Assembly (NCBI GenBank): GCA_001799695.1
Contig: MGTY01000065.1
Span: forward strand, 1 to 35,252
Reading direction: 5' to 3'
From: Elusimicrobia bacterium GWA2_69_24
Lineage (GTDB): Bacteria > Elusimicrobiota > Elusimicrobia > UBA1565
Length of the DNA stretch: 35,252 nt
The first letter of the stretch is position 1, and each line of letters begins with the position of its first letter. The notes under the pieces were generated by a model. That model was not told the origin of the DNA. It saw nothing but the letters and a program-made list of their open reading frames with translations, and did not search any database. Made by a program: the position numbers and the translations under genes. Shown piece by piece: positions 16,634 through 23,557 of the stretch.

Positions 16634-17659
16634 ATGACGAATAACGTCGATGCCGTCTTCACCCGCAATCTCGCCCTCAACGAGCGCGAGACCCATGAGC
16701 GCAGGCTGGTCCTAGGTTCCCGCCCCGTGGCCCTGGGGCTCATCATCACGAACTGGTGCAACCTGCGCTGCATCATGTGCCCGTCCCAGCGGCATACGGC
16801 GACCCAGACCCTGCCCCCCGAGGCCCTGGCCGGGGTCCCCGAACTCTTCCCCTGCCTGGCGCGCCTCGACTGGCAGGGGGGGGAGTTCTTCCAGCTGCGC
16901 TACGTCCAGGAGCTCTTCGCCCGGGCTCGCGCCTATCCCCGCATCCGCCATTACTTCACGACGAACGCCCTGCTCCTCGACGACTCCTGGCTCGAGCTCT
17001 TCCCCGGCGCCCAGGTGTCGCTCCAGGTCTCCGTGGACAGCCCGCGCCGCGAAGTCTACGAGCACATCCGCCGCGGCGCGGACTACGAGCAGCTGCTCGC
17101 CCGCCTGCGGCGCATCCAGGAGGTCGAAGTCCGGCACGGCCGGCGCATCGAGCGGGACCTGCACGTGGTCGTCCTGCGCTCCAACCACCGCCACCTCGAC
17201 GAGTTCCCGGCCTTCGCCCGGCGCTACGGCTTCCGGGCCGTGACCTTCTCCCCGGTCTACTTCTGCGACTCGGAGGAGAACATCTATAAGGACGCCTCCG
17301 GGGAGCTGAAGAGCGAGCTGGAGCGGATGCGCCTGGAACTCGAGCGCCTCGGCCGGCGGGAAGGAGTCGATATCCTGTGGGGCGCGTCGCCGGACGACGG
17401 GCCCCGCCCCGGCGAGCCCGGCCCGGGCGCGGCCGGACCGGCCTGCCTGCTCCCCTGGAAGAGTCTCTGGATCGACGCCATCAAGGAGGGCGCCATCCTC
17501 CCGGATTGCTGGTGCGACCATCCCGTGGGAACGGCCGCCGAAGGCCTTCTGGCGGCCTGGAACGGGGAGCGGATGCAGGACTACCGCCGCCGCCTGGCGG
17601 CGGGGGACGCCGCCCTCTGCGGCAAATGCGCCGCGCGGCGCCTTTATCCCGCGCTCTGA
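16634..17659 (+). CDS. Radical SAM protein with cysteine-rich C-terminus (SPASM/twitch-like)
   Basis: The protein has 341 residues. The cluster motif WCNLRCIMCP gives C42, C46 and C49 (CX3CX2C), binding a [4Fe-4S] cluster that cleaves S-adenosylmethionine. LDWQGGEFF occupies the place of the usual GGE motif. The C-terminal part has further cysteines (ACLLPWKSLWID, LPDCWCDHP, LCGKCAARR), as in SPASM or twitch domains that hold auxiliary clusters. SPASM enzymes often modify peptides or carbohydrates, and no candidate peptide substrate is visible nearby. ATG 16634 is chosen because the upstream extension lacks similarity and the promoter lies at 16565-16593. No strong Shine-Dalgarno is visible. 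It stands alone on the plus strand beside the FN3 operon. Substrate unknown. Confidence 0.85.
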   Translation: MTNNVDAVFTRNLALNERETHERRLVLGSRPVALGLIITNWCNLRCIMCPSQRHTATQTLPPEALAGVPELFPCLARLDWQGGEFFQLRYVQELFARARAYPRIRHYFTTNALLLDDSWLELFPGAQVSLQVSVDSPRREVYEHIRRGADYEQLLARLRRIQEVEVRHGRRIERDLHVVVLRSNHRHLDEFPAFARRYGFRAVTFSPVYFCDSEENIYKDASGELKSELERMRLELERLGRREGVDILWGASPDDGPRPGEPGPGAAGPACLLPWKSLWIDAIKEGAILPDCWCDHPVGTAAEGLLAAWNGERMQDYRRRLAAGDAALCGKCAARRLYPAL

Positions 17660-17832
17660 GCGCGGCCGCGGCGCCGGAGGCCAGAGGGTGATGAAGTGCG
17701 GCGTCCCGCTCCCCTGCGGATCTCCCGACTACCCCCAGAGCGCGCCGAGCCAGCCTGGTTTCGGACACGCATCCGCTTCCGCCGCGATCAGGGGGGTGAG
17801 GTCCACTAATTCGGCGATCTCCTCGGAGTCCG

Positions 17833-18723
17833 TCAGGGCTCGCGGATCAGGCGCGAGAACTCCGGGGACTGGTCCGCCGCGGCCGCCTTGTCGTTGATCC
17901 GCCAGCGCCGGCGCGCCTCCGCGAAGGGTCCCGGATGATCGATCAGGCCGAGGTCGAAGGCGAGCCGGTCCGAATAGGCCGGCATGAGGATCCGCCAGCC
18001 GTAGGGGATGCGTCCGGGCCAGACGCGATTGACGTGGCGCAGGATGTTGGTGGCGCAGGTGTTGGTGAGCGTGTTGTAGAACTCCGGCTTGGCGCGCAGG
18101 GCCGAGACCCGCTCCACCACGTCGAGCAGGAGGCTGCGGATCTGCTCCGGCGTCGCCTTGGCGGGGTAGAGGTACACCTCGTCATGGCGATAGTTCGTGC
18201 GCAGCCGCACGAGGTCCCTCTCGTCGCCCAGGACGTAGGCGATCTCGAAACCCCGCCACAGAGCGCGCCACGGCGAGAAGGAGTCCCCTTTCACCTTCCG
18301 CACCTCGACCGAAACCGCCAGGTAGCTCCCGTCGGCGAAGCCGAAGCTGAGGAAGGTGTGGGCCGCTCCCAGGAGCGGCGAGAAGGGCTCCATCACGAAC
18401 CACAACGAACGCACGGTGCGCAGGTCGCAGGTCCGCTCTTCCCAGCGGGGGGTCCATTCCGAGACGGTGCGGTAGTCGAAGTTCCGCAGGTTGGCGACGG
18501 TCAGCAGGTCGCCCCGAAGGCGGGCCTCCGGGAGGCGCGCGACGTCCTCGGACCAATCGCGCTCGTTGGTCGCCTCGTTGGTGATCAGGCGGAGCGGGGC
18601 CAGAGTGGAGCGCAGGAGGTCCCTGAGCGGGAAGATGCCGAGGACGGAGGCGGCCAGGAGGACGAAGAACAAGGCCGCCCAGCGGCCCCAGGCCCGTCCC
18701 GAAGGCTGGTCCGGAGCGGTCAT
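17833..18723 (-). CDS. DUF4105 (Lnb N-terminal-like) membrane-anchored protein
   Basis: The protein has 296 residues with one N-terminal membrane helix (about 14-32) and an extracytoplasmic remainder. It contains the DUF4105 hallmarks HTFLSFGFADG (H122), WRGFEIAYVLGDERDLVRLR, DEVYLYP and FYNTLTNTCATNIL (C223). From memory of the family, this domain occurs in Lnb, a lipoprotein N-acyltransferase of Bacteroides. C223 and H122 are plausible catalytic residues, but transferase activity here is inference. ATG 18723 is 9 bp after the NtrC-type regulator stop, so the two are co-transcribed. Just past the stop, a different frame continues for about 35 sensible codons to a TAG near 17732, possibly an old frameshifted tail. 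The rest of 17660-17832 shows nothing recognisable. Confidence 0.75.
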   Translation of the reverse strand: MTAPDQPSGRAWGRWAALFFVLLAASVLGIFPLRDLLRSTLAPLRLITNEATNERDWSEDVARLPEARLRGDLLTVANLRNFDYRTVSEWTPRWEERTCDLRTVRSLWFVMEPFSPLLGAAHTFLSFGFADGSYLAVSVEVRKVKGDSFSPWRALWRGFEIAYVLGDERDLVRLRTNYRHDEVYLYPAKATPEQIRSLLLDVVERVSALRAKPEFYNTLTNTCATNILRHVNRVWPGRIPYGWRILMPAYSDRLAFDLGLIDHPGPFAEARRRWRINDKAAAADQSPEFSRLIREP

Positions 18724-18732
18724 GAGGCGGGG

Positions 18733-20115
18733 CTAGGCGGCGATGCCGAGCTTCTTCAATTTCGCGTAGAGGACGCTGCGGTCGATCTGCAGGAGCCGCG
18801 CGGCCTTGGCCTTGTTGTTGCCGGTCTCCTGCAGGGCCTTGAGGATGGTCTCCCGCTCGGCGCCGCTGGCCGCGTCCCTGAGGCTCCGGGGCGAGGGGAG
18901 CGGAGCGCTCCCGTTCGGGGCGCGCTGCCGGTCCTTGGACAGGAGCGGCTGCAGGTGCGAGGGTTCGATGAGGTCCTCGGCCATCAGGGCGCCCGCGCGC
19001 AGCGTGTTCTTGAGCTGACGGATGTTCCCGGGCCAGGGCGCGGCCTGGAGCTCCAGCATGGCGGCGGGGGAGACCCCCCGGATCTCCTTGCGCAGGGACC
19101 GCCGCGCCTCATCCAGGAACAGTTCGACGAGCTCCGGGATGTCCTCCGGGCGTTCGCGCAGGGGGGGGATGGTGATGGTGAACTCGTTGAGGCGGTGGTA
19201 GAGGTCGTCGCGGAAGCGCTCTTCGCGCACCTCCCCGTGCAGGCTGCGGTTGGAGGCGGCGACGATGCGCACGTCCACGGGGATGAGGCGCTTGCCGCCG
19301 AGATGCTGGATGCAGCGCTCCTGCAGCACGCGCAGGAGCTTGGCCTGGACGGCGACGGCGAGGTTGGAGATCTCGTCGAGGAAGAGCGTCCCGCCCTGGG
19401 CGATCTCGAACTGGCCCAGTTTGCGCTTGTCCGCGCCCGTGAACGCGCCGCGCTCATAGCCGAAGAGCTCGGTCTCCACCAGGCCCTCGGGCAGGGTGCC
19501 GCAGTCCAGGGCGATGAAGGGCTTGTCCGCGCGCCGGCTCTTCTGGTGGAGGACCCGGGCCATGACCTCCTTACCCACGCCGCTCTCCCCTTCGAGGATG
19601 ACCGTCATGTCGGTGGGGGCCACCCGCTCGAGCTGGCGGATCACCTCCCGGATGGCCTGGCCCTGTCCCAGGGCGTAGCGGGTCTCGCTGCCGCCGCTGA
19701 GGCGCTGCTGCAGGGCTTCGAGCTCGCGGGTCCGGTAGGACTCCTCGATGGATTTGCGCACCAGGAGGATGAGGTCCGCCTTCTGGTAGGGCTTGCTGAT
19801 GTAGTGGAACGCCCCCTTCTTGATCGCCTCCACGGCGGTGTCGATCTCCCCGTAGCCGGTGAGGATGAGGATGGGGGTCTCGGGGTCGAGGCGCTTCATC
19901 TTCTCGAGCACGGTCATGCCGTAGAGGTCCGGGAGCTTGAGGTCCAGGATCACGACGGAGGGGGAGGCTTCCTCGAACCGGGCCAGGGCGTCCTTTCCGG
20001 TCTGGGCGCAGAGGACGCCGTACCCCTCGTCCTCGAAGGTCATCTGCATCAGGATCGCGGCGTCGGGGTCGTCCTCGACGATCAGGATGGTCCGGTTCCC
20101 GGCGGGCGCGCTCAC
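18733..20115 (-). CDS. NtrC-family sigma-54-dependent response regulator
   Basis: The protein has 460 residues. The receiver (about 9-125) has D15/D16, phospho-acceptor D58 in VVILDLKLPD, T86 and K108. The AAA+ domain (about 147-375) has Walker A GESGVGKE (176-183), the sigma-54 contact loop GAFTGA (223-228), Walker B GGTLFLDEI and the arginine-finger region NRSLHGEVREERFRDDLYHRLN. A Fis-type helix-turn-helix ends the protein (NNKAKAARLLQIDRSVLYAKL). All key residues are present, so it should activate transcription with sigma-54 once phosphorylated. It overlaps the upstream histidine kinase by 4 bp (20112-20115), its likely partner. Its targets are not visible with certainty. Confidence 0.95.
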   Translation of the reverse strand: MSAPAGNRTILIVEDDPDAAILMQMTFEDEGYGVLCAQTGKDALARFEEASPSVVILDLKLPDLYGMTVLEKMKRLDPETPILILTGYGEIDTAVEAIKKGAFHYISKPYQKADLILLVRKSIEESYRTRELEALQQRLSGGSETRYALGQGQAIREVIRQLERVAPTDMTVILEGESGVGKEVMARVLHQKSRRADKPFIALDCGTLPEGLVETELFGYERGAFTGADKRKLGQFEIAQGGTLFLDEISNLAVAVQAKLLRVLQERCIQHLGGKRLIPVDVRIVAASNRSLHGEVREERFRDDLYHRLNEFTITIPPLRERPEDIPELVELFLDEARRSLRKEIRGVSPAAMLELQAAPWPGNIRQLKNTLRAGALMAEDLIEPSHLQPLLSKDRQRAPNGSAPLPSPRSLRDAASGAERETILKALQETGNNKAKAARLLQIDRSVLYAKLKKLGIAA

Positions 20116-21203
20116 GGGCGGCCGTCCACCGGGAGGAAGATGGTGAAGGTGGTGCCCTTGCCGGGGGCGCTGCTGACATGGATGCTGCCGTGATGGCGGG
20201 TCACCACGTCGTGCGTGATGATGAGGCCGAGGCCGGTGCCGTGGGCCTTAGTCGTGAAATAGCGCTCGAAGAGATGCCTGCGGTCCTCGGGACGGATGCC
20301 GACGCCGGTGTCGGATATGTCCAGCCGCACGCGGCGGGTCTCCCCGTCGTGGCCGAGGGAGACCTGGAGCGAGCCGCCGTCGGGCATGGCCTCGATGGCG
20401 TTGAGGAGGAGGTTCAGGACGGCTCCTTTCATGTGCTGGATGTCGAGCGGGATCTTGGGGAGCGTCTGGCCGTTCTCCACGGTCAGCTTGATGTCCTGCC
20501 GGTCGCATTTGAGCTTGAGATGCCCCGCCAGCTCGGAGACCAGGGGCGCCAGGTCGGATTCCTTGAAGGAGTACTCGTTGGGCCGGCTGAAATCAAGCAG
20601 GCTGTTGATGAGCTGGCGGGCCCGCTCGGCGTTGCGGAGCATGAGCTCGAGCACGCGGGAGAGGGCCTTGTCCTTGTCCTTGGCGTCGCGCAGGGTCTCC
20701 AGGCTGGTGGAGATGATGGAGAGGGGGTTGCGTACTTCATGCAGGACTTCCGACAGGATCTTGCCCAGGTTGGCCAGCTTGGCGGCTTGGAACTGGCTGT
20801 CCAGCTGGGCCTTGGCGAGGGCCTTCTCCATGTCCTCCTTTTCCAGGACCCGCTGGGTCACGGCCGGAAGGTTGATCTGGAACGGCCCTTCCTTGAGGAC
20901 GAAATCCGAGATCCCCAGACGCATGGCCTCGATGGTCACGTGGGGGTTGTTGTCCGCCGTCATCATGACCACCGGAGCGCGGGAGCCGCTCTTGCGCAGC
21001 TCGCCGAGGAGCTCGAGCCCGTCCCGCCCCGGGAGGTGGTGGTCCATGAGCACCAGGTCGTACTCCGAGGCGGAGAGCTTCACCGCGGCTTCGTTGCCGG
21101 TCGCCGCCTCCTCCACGACGTAGTCCGGGTTCGTCGTCCGGAACACGTCGCGGATGAGCCGCCGCTGGTCCTCATTGTCCTCGACGAGGAGTATGCGCTT
21201 CAT
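20112..21203 (-). CDS. Hybrid receiver-histidine kinase
   Basis: The protein has 363 residues from ATG 21203. An N-terminal receiver (1-120) carries D8, D54 (LVLMDHHLPGRDG) and T82. The usual switch lysine lies in FVLKEG. A short helix leads to HisKA (SEVLHEVRNPLSII, H155) and a HATPase domain (LLNAIEAMPDGG, DISDTGVGI, FERYFTTKAHGTGLGL). There is no membrane segment. Kinases with an N-terminal receiver usually take input by phosphotransfer from another kinase or are tuned by it. The start overlaps the cNMP-binding gene as ATGA (21200-21203), and the stop overlaps the NtrC gene. A longer open frame reaches 21743, but its added residues lie over the cNMP-binding gene and are not homologous. Confidence 0.92.
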   Translation of the reverse strand: MKRILLVEDNEDQRRLIRDVFRTTNPDYVVEEAATGNEAAVKLSASEYDLVLMDHHLPGRDGLELLGELRKSGSRAPVVMMTADNNPHVTIEAMRLGISDFVLKEGPFQINLPAVTQRVLEKEDMEKALAKAQLDSQFQAAKLANLGKILSEVLHEVRNPLSIISTSLETLRDAKDKDKALSRVLELMLRNAERARQLINSLLDFSRPNEYSFKESDLAPLVSELAGHLKLKCDRQDIKLTVENGQTLPKIPLDIQHMKGAVLNLLLNAIEAMPDGGSLQVSLGHDGETRRVRLDISDTGVGIRPEDRRHLFERYFTTKAHGTGLGLIITHDVVTRHHGSIHVSSAPGKGTTFTIFLPVDGRP

Positions 21204-21667
21204 GGGTTTCCTCCTGCGGGGCGCTGCAGCTTCTCCATGCGCAGCTTGGCGATGGTGCGCATGGAGTCCAGCAGGTTCGGGTGCTCGGAAAGGATCTCCT
21301 CGAAGGCCCGGGCCTCGCAGCGGAAAGCCTCGCAGTCCGGCCCGGCGCTGACGGTCGCGGTCCGGGGGACGCCGACCAGGAAGCCGATCTCCCCGAAAAG
21401 GTCGCCGGGAGTGAGCTGGGCCACCGGCTTGCCCGCGCGGGTGACGGCCGCGTTGCCGTTGAAGAGCACGAACAGGTCCCGCCCCGGGGAGCCTTCCTGG
21501 ACGATGACGCTGCCTTCCGGGAAGGCCAGGAGTTCCAGCCCCGAGAGCTTCCCGATGAGCTCCTCGGGCCGCAGGTGCTCGCTCATCATGTAGATGTCCA
21601 GGGCGCGGGCCAGCCAGTTCAGCTGGTCCACTTCGACGGTCTTCTTGACGGGTTCCGCTCCTGCCAT
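21200..21667 (-). CDS. Stand-alone cyclic-nucleotide-binding-domain protein
   Basis: The protein has 155 residues and is made almost only of a cNMP-binding (CAP_ED) domain at about 35-145. FPEGSVIVQEG, GRDLFVLFNGNAAVTR and the phosphate-binding cassette GDLFGEIGFLVGVPRTATV are visible. No helix-turn-helix follows, so it is not a CRP-type DNA-binding protein. It may act as a ligand-dependent partner of the kinase encoded next. ATG 21667 is preferred: GAGGGGG lies about 9 bp upstream. A GTG at 21700 would add 11 unconserved residues. It is the first gene of the operon with the receiver-kinase, NtrC-type regulator and DUF4105 protein. Confidence 0.85.
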   Translation of the reverse strand: MAGAEPVKKTVEVDQLNWLARALDIYMMSEHLRPEELIGKLSGLELLAFPEGSVIVQEGSPGRDLFVLFNGNAAVTRAGKPVAQLTPGDLFGEIGFLVGVPRTATVSAGPDCEAFRCEARAFEEILSEHPNLLDSMRTIAKLRMEKLQRPAGGNP

Positions 21668-21690
21668 GGTTCGGGCCCCCTCGCCCTTGA

Positions 21691-21751
21691 CGCTCCGCAC
21701 GGGTGCGGAAGCGTATCATTGTAGCAGGCATGGAGGGGGGCAAGCTACAAT
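21691..21751. promoter_or_regulatory. Divergent control region: extended -10 promoter (minus) and inverted repeats
   Basis: On the minus strand TGCTACAAT (21718-21726) is an extended -10 placed about 50 bp before ATG 21667. A perfect 8-bp inverted repeat, ATTGTAGC (21718-21725) and GCTACAAT (21744-21751), puts the same -10-like sequence on both strands, face to face. Nearer the minus-strand gene, CGCTCCGCA and TGCGGAAGCG (21691-21713) can form a hairpin at the expected 5' end of its transcript. No convincing -35 is seen. Confidence 0.4.
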
Positions 21752-21757
21752 GCAGGG

Positions 21758-22066
21758 ATGAAAAACACCGACCCGAAGTGGATTCGCTACGTGATCCTGC
21801 TCACCAAGGGCGCGAAGCCCTTCACGAAGGAACTCCTGAAGGCGCATATCCGGCACCTGCGGGACCTGGGCGCGAAGGGGCAGTTGACCCAGTGCGGCCC
21901 CTTCACCGATTATCCGGGGGGGATGCTCATCGTGAAGGCGGAGTCCCTGGAGGAGGCCAAGCGCATCGCGGCGTCGGACCCGTTCGTCTCCAGCGGCTGC
22001 GAGACCTGCGAGGTGCGCACCTGGGAGCTGTCCTGCGAGGAGAACAACCACCTGGGCGCGGGCTAG
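21758..22066 (+). CDS. YciI-family protein
   Basis: The protein has 102 residues. It shows the YciI pattern: an N-terminal strand (IRYVILLTKG), a helix AHIRHLRDLGAKGQLTQCGPF, a GG-containing strand (YPGGMLIVKAESLEEAKRIAASDPF) and a final strand (CEVRTWEL). The family is a small dimeric ferredoxin-like fold; members are mostly of unknown function, some being dehydrochlorinase-like or fused to other enzymes. The length is normal. ATG 21758 follows GCAGGG directly, while the stronger GGAGGGGGG lies 17 bp upstream, so the start is a little uncertain. It diverges from the cNMP-binding/kinase operon and converges on the membrane-protein pair at 22172-22971. Confidence 0.8.
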   Translation: MKNTDPKWIRYVILLTKGAKPFTKELLKAHIRHLRDLGAKGQLTQCGPFTDYPGGMLIVKAESLEEAKRIAASDPFVSSGCETCEVRTWELSCEENNHLGAG

Positions 22067-22072
22067 GGTAGT

Positions 22073-22157
22073 GCGTCACCCCGGGGCTGTCGCGCGTCAC
22101 CCCGGGGCTTGACCCCGGGGTCCAGATCATGGGTCCCGGCTTGCGCCGGGAAGACGG
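22073..22157. repeat. REP-like palindromic extragenic element
   Basis: GCGTCACCCCGGGGCT occurs twice (22073-22088 and 22094-22109). The second copy continues into a CCCCGGGG-CTTGA-CCCCGGGG palindrome, then TCCAG, and a second hairpin CCCGGC-TTGC-GCCGGG (22135-22150) ending AAGAC. The GTCAcccc...TCCAG...cccggCTTGCGCCggg layout matches dispersed REP/MITE-like extragenic repeats known in many GC-rich genomes. It sits between two convergent genes, the usual place for such elements. Only one full copy is seen in this window. Confidence 0.65.
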
Positions 22158-22171
22158 TCGGATGCGCCGCG

Positions 22172-22657
22172 TCAGAGCCGTTCGAGCCGGCAGGCGAGGG
22201 CGAAGATGGCGATCATGGCCGCGGCGACGGCCAGTTTGCCCGCTCCCGAGGCGATGAGACCCAGTCCCGCGCCCAGCCCCGCCTTGACGGCCTGTTCCAG
22301 CGGCTGGCGGGCGAAGAAGAGCTCTCCGACGACGGCGCCGGTGACGGCGCCGGCGAGGGCTCCGACGGGGCCGCCAAGCAGCCCCAGCAGGGCTCCCGCG
22401 CCGCTGCCGAGCAGCCCCCATTTCGTCCCCCGGCCGAAGCGTGCGCCGGCGACGGTGAAGCCGGCCTCTAGGAGGACCGAAAGCGCGGTCAAAGACGCGA
22501 GGATCGCGATCGTCCACCAGGTCAGGTGGGGGAGGAACAGCTTATGGATGACCGCTCCCAGCAGGATGAGCGGCGTGCCCGGCAGGCCCGGGAGGAGGGT
22601 TCCCGCGAGTCCCAGTCCCATCAAGACGCTCGTCGCGATCCAGACCAAGAGGGTCAT
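22172..22657 (-). CDS. DUF456 family membrane protein
   Basis: The protein has 161 residues with about four or five hydrophobic segments. It carries the DUF456 start pattern (LGLAGTLLPGLPGTPLILLGAV), a Gly-rich zipper-like core (GSGAGALLGLLGGPVGALAGAVTGAVVGELF) and the typical LEQAVKAGLGAGLG near the end. The family is widespread and its function is unknown. The start overlaps the stop of the upstream membrane gene as ATGA (22654-22657), so both are made from one transcript. Confidence 0.85.
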   Translation of the reverse strand: MTLLVWIATSVLMGLGLAGTLLPGLPGTPLILLGAVIHKLFLPHLTWWTIAILASLTALSVLLEAGFTVAGARFGRGTKWGLLGSGAGALLGLLGGPVGALAGAVTGAVVGELFFARQPLEQAVKAGLGAGLGLIASGAGKLAVAAAMIAIFALACRLERL

Positions 22658-22971
22658 CGATAGACGATGCGCCGCCAGTCGGAGTAGCAGAAGATCCCCT
22701 GCAGGATGATCCCCGCCAGGGCGCCGTAGAGGAAGGTCTTCAGCGCGGCGTTCGGGGTCCAGAGCCCGGTCCCGTCCGTCACGAGGAACAGCGCCGCCAG
22801 CAGGATGCTCGCCCAGAGCCAGTGGTGCAGATGCACCTGCCAGTTCCCGGCTGGGAGGATCAAAGACGGCAGCATCCCCGCAGCCCCGGTCACGGGTCCG
22901 GCGACGAGTTTCGCCGCCCCGAACCCGACCAGGACCCCCAAGGAGAGGGAAGCGGCGGGCGCGAGGTTCAT
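22654..22971 (-). CDS. Small membrane protein of unknown function
   Basis: The protein has 105 residues from ATG 22971. It has about three hydrophobic helices, with a histidine cluster VHLHHWLWASILL between the first and second and FCYSDWRRIVYR at the C-terminus. I do not recognise the family. The HLHHW cluster at a membrane boundary could bind metal or haem, but that is speculation. An open frame extends upstream to 23094, through the terminator and into the tRNA gene, so the longer start is rejected. It is translationally coupled to the DUF456 gene. Confidence 0.65.
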   Translation of the reverse strand: MNLAPAASLSLGVLVGFGAAKLVAGPVTGAAGMLPSLILPAGNWQVHLHHWLWASILLAALFLVTDGTGLWTPNAALKTFLYGALAGIILQGIFCYSDWRRIVYR

Positions 22972-23016
22972 CGGGGACGCGTTCTCGTAATGCTGTGTGT
23001 TCGGTCGAGCATGTTG

Positions 23017-23047
23017 AAAAAATAGCCTCCGACAGGGTCGGAGGCTA
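23017..23047 (-). terminator. Rho-independent terminator of tRNA-Ala
   Basis: On the minus strand an 11-bp perfect stem (TAGCCTCCGAC / GTCGGAGGCTA, 3-nt loop) is followed by a run of T (complement of 23017-23022). It begins 2 bp after the tRNA's CCA end. Confidence 0.93.
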
Positions 23048-23049
23048 AA

Positions 23050-23125
23050 TGGTGGACGTGAAGGGGATCGAACCCATGACCTCCTGCATGCCATGCAGGC
23101 GCTCTCCCAGCTGAGCTACACGCCC
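23050..23125 (-). tRNA. tRNA-Ala (anticodon GGC)
   Basis: This is a 76-nt cloverleaf including an encoded CCA. The acceptor stem GGGCGTG/CACGTCC contains the G3-U70 wobble pair that defines alanine tRNAs. The D arm is GCTCAGCTGGGAGAGC. The anticodon stem CCTGC/GCAGG holds loop ATGGCAT with anticodon GGC, reading GCC. The T arm contains GGTTCGATCC. It has its own promoter upstream and terminator downstream. Confidence 0.97.
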
Positions 23126-23135
23126 GTCTGGTCCT

Positions 23136-23144
23136 ATTTTAGCA
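23136..23144 (-). promoter_or_regulatory. Extended -10 promoter of tRNA-Ala
   Basis: TGCTAAAAT on the minus strand lies 10 bp before tRNA nucleotide 1. It is an extended -10 (TGn plus TAAAAT, one mismatch to TATAAT). No good -35 is present. Confidence 0.5.
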
Positions 23145-23177
23145 CAACGGACGGGAGCGGCGCCACTCTCTCCGCAG

Positions 23178-23217
23178 AAAAAAGAGAACCCCGCGCCTTG
23201 CGGCACGGGGTCTCTTT
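23178..23217 (-). terminator. Rho-independent terminator of the cold-shock gene
   Basis: On the minus strand AAGAGACCCCGTGCC pairs with GGCGCGGGGTTCTCTT around a short loop, followed by T6 (complement of 23178-23183). It lies about 20 bp after the csp stop. Confidence 0.9.
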
Positions 23218-23237
23218 GGTTCAGATGCGGTCTGCGA

Positions 23238-23450
23238 TCAGGCGGCGGGGGTCAGGGGCCGAACGTTGGCCGCGCGGGGACCCTTATCCGACTGCTCGAC
23301 GTCGAACTCCACTTCCTGGTTCTCGGCGAGAGTCCGGAAACCCTCGGCCTTGATGGAGGTGTGGTGCGCGAACACGTCCTTCGAGCCGTCCTCGGGGGTG
23401 ATGAAGCCGAAGCCCTTCTGATCGTTGAACCACTTCACTTTGCCTTTCAT
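23238..23450 (-). CDS. CspA-family cold-shock protein
   Basis: The protein has 70 residues, the normal size for a single cold-shock domain. [16 protein letters not shown] contains the RNP1 motif and DVFAHHTSI is the RNP2 motif, in a variant where the usual VFVHFS reads VFAHHT. These five-stranded OB-fold proteins bind single-stranded RNA or DNA and melt RNA structure. The gene is monocistronic, with a structured leader of about 70 nt, its own extended -10 promoter and a strong terminator. The leader suggests post-transcriptional control, as for cspA of Escherichia coli, though no sequence likeness to that leader is claimed. Confidence 0.96.
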   Translation of the reverse strand: MKGKVKWFNDQKGFGFITPEDGSKDVFAHHTSIKAEGFRTLAENQEVEFDVEQSDKGPRAANVRPLTPAA

Positions 23451-23476
23451 GAAACAATTACCTATGTACGTCGCTT

Positions 23477-23519
23477 GTAAGTTCTTGATTTTGAAGCCTA
23501 CGGCACGCTTCAAACTTAC
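23477..23519 (-). promoter_or_regulatory. Structured 5' leader of the cold-shock mRNA
   Basis: The arm GTAAGTTTGAAGC (complement of 23507-23519) pairs with GCTTCAAA plus AACTTAC (complements of 23490-23497 and 23477-23483), leaving a 9-nt loop and a short bulge. The predicted transcript start near 23520 puts this stem-loop at the very 5' end. The start codon is about 26 nt further on, with a modest AGGT Shine-Dalgarno. Confidence 0.6.
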
Positions 23520-23526
23520 TGTCCGT

Positions 23527-23552
23527 ATCATAGCATTTTCCCGTCGGGAAAA
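23527..23552 (-). promoter_or_regulatory. Extended -10 promoter of csp with overlapping 17-bp palindrome
   Basis: TGCTATGAT (23527-23535) is an extended -10 with one mismatch. Immediately upstream, 23536-23552 is a perfect palindrome, TTTTCCCG-T-CGGGAAAA on the plus strand, covering the spacer/-35 area. Its one-base centre makes a hairpin poor, so it looks more like a protein-binding site than a terminator for the M20 gene. Confidence 0.5.
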
Positions 23553-23557
23553 CGCGG

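Noticed and set aside
17732..17832. Frameshifted C-terminal continuation of the DUF4105 gene
   Set aside because: About 35 plausible codons follow in another frame up to a TAG, but there is no homology evidence and the annotated stop already gives a complete-looking domain; noted only in that gene's entry.
22972..23094. Longer start for the 105-residue membrane protein
   Set aside because: The extension would be encoded by the terminator and the tRNA-Ala gene.
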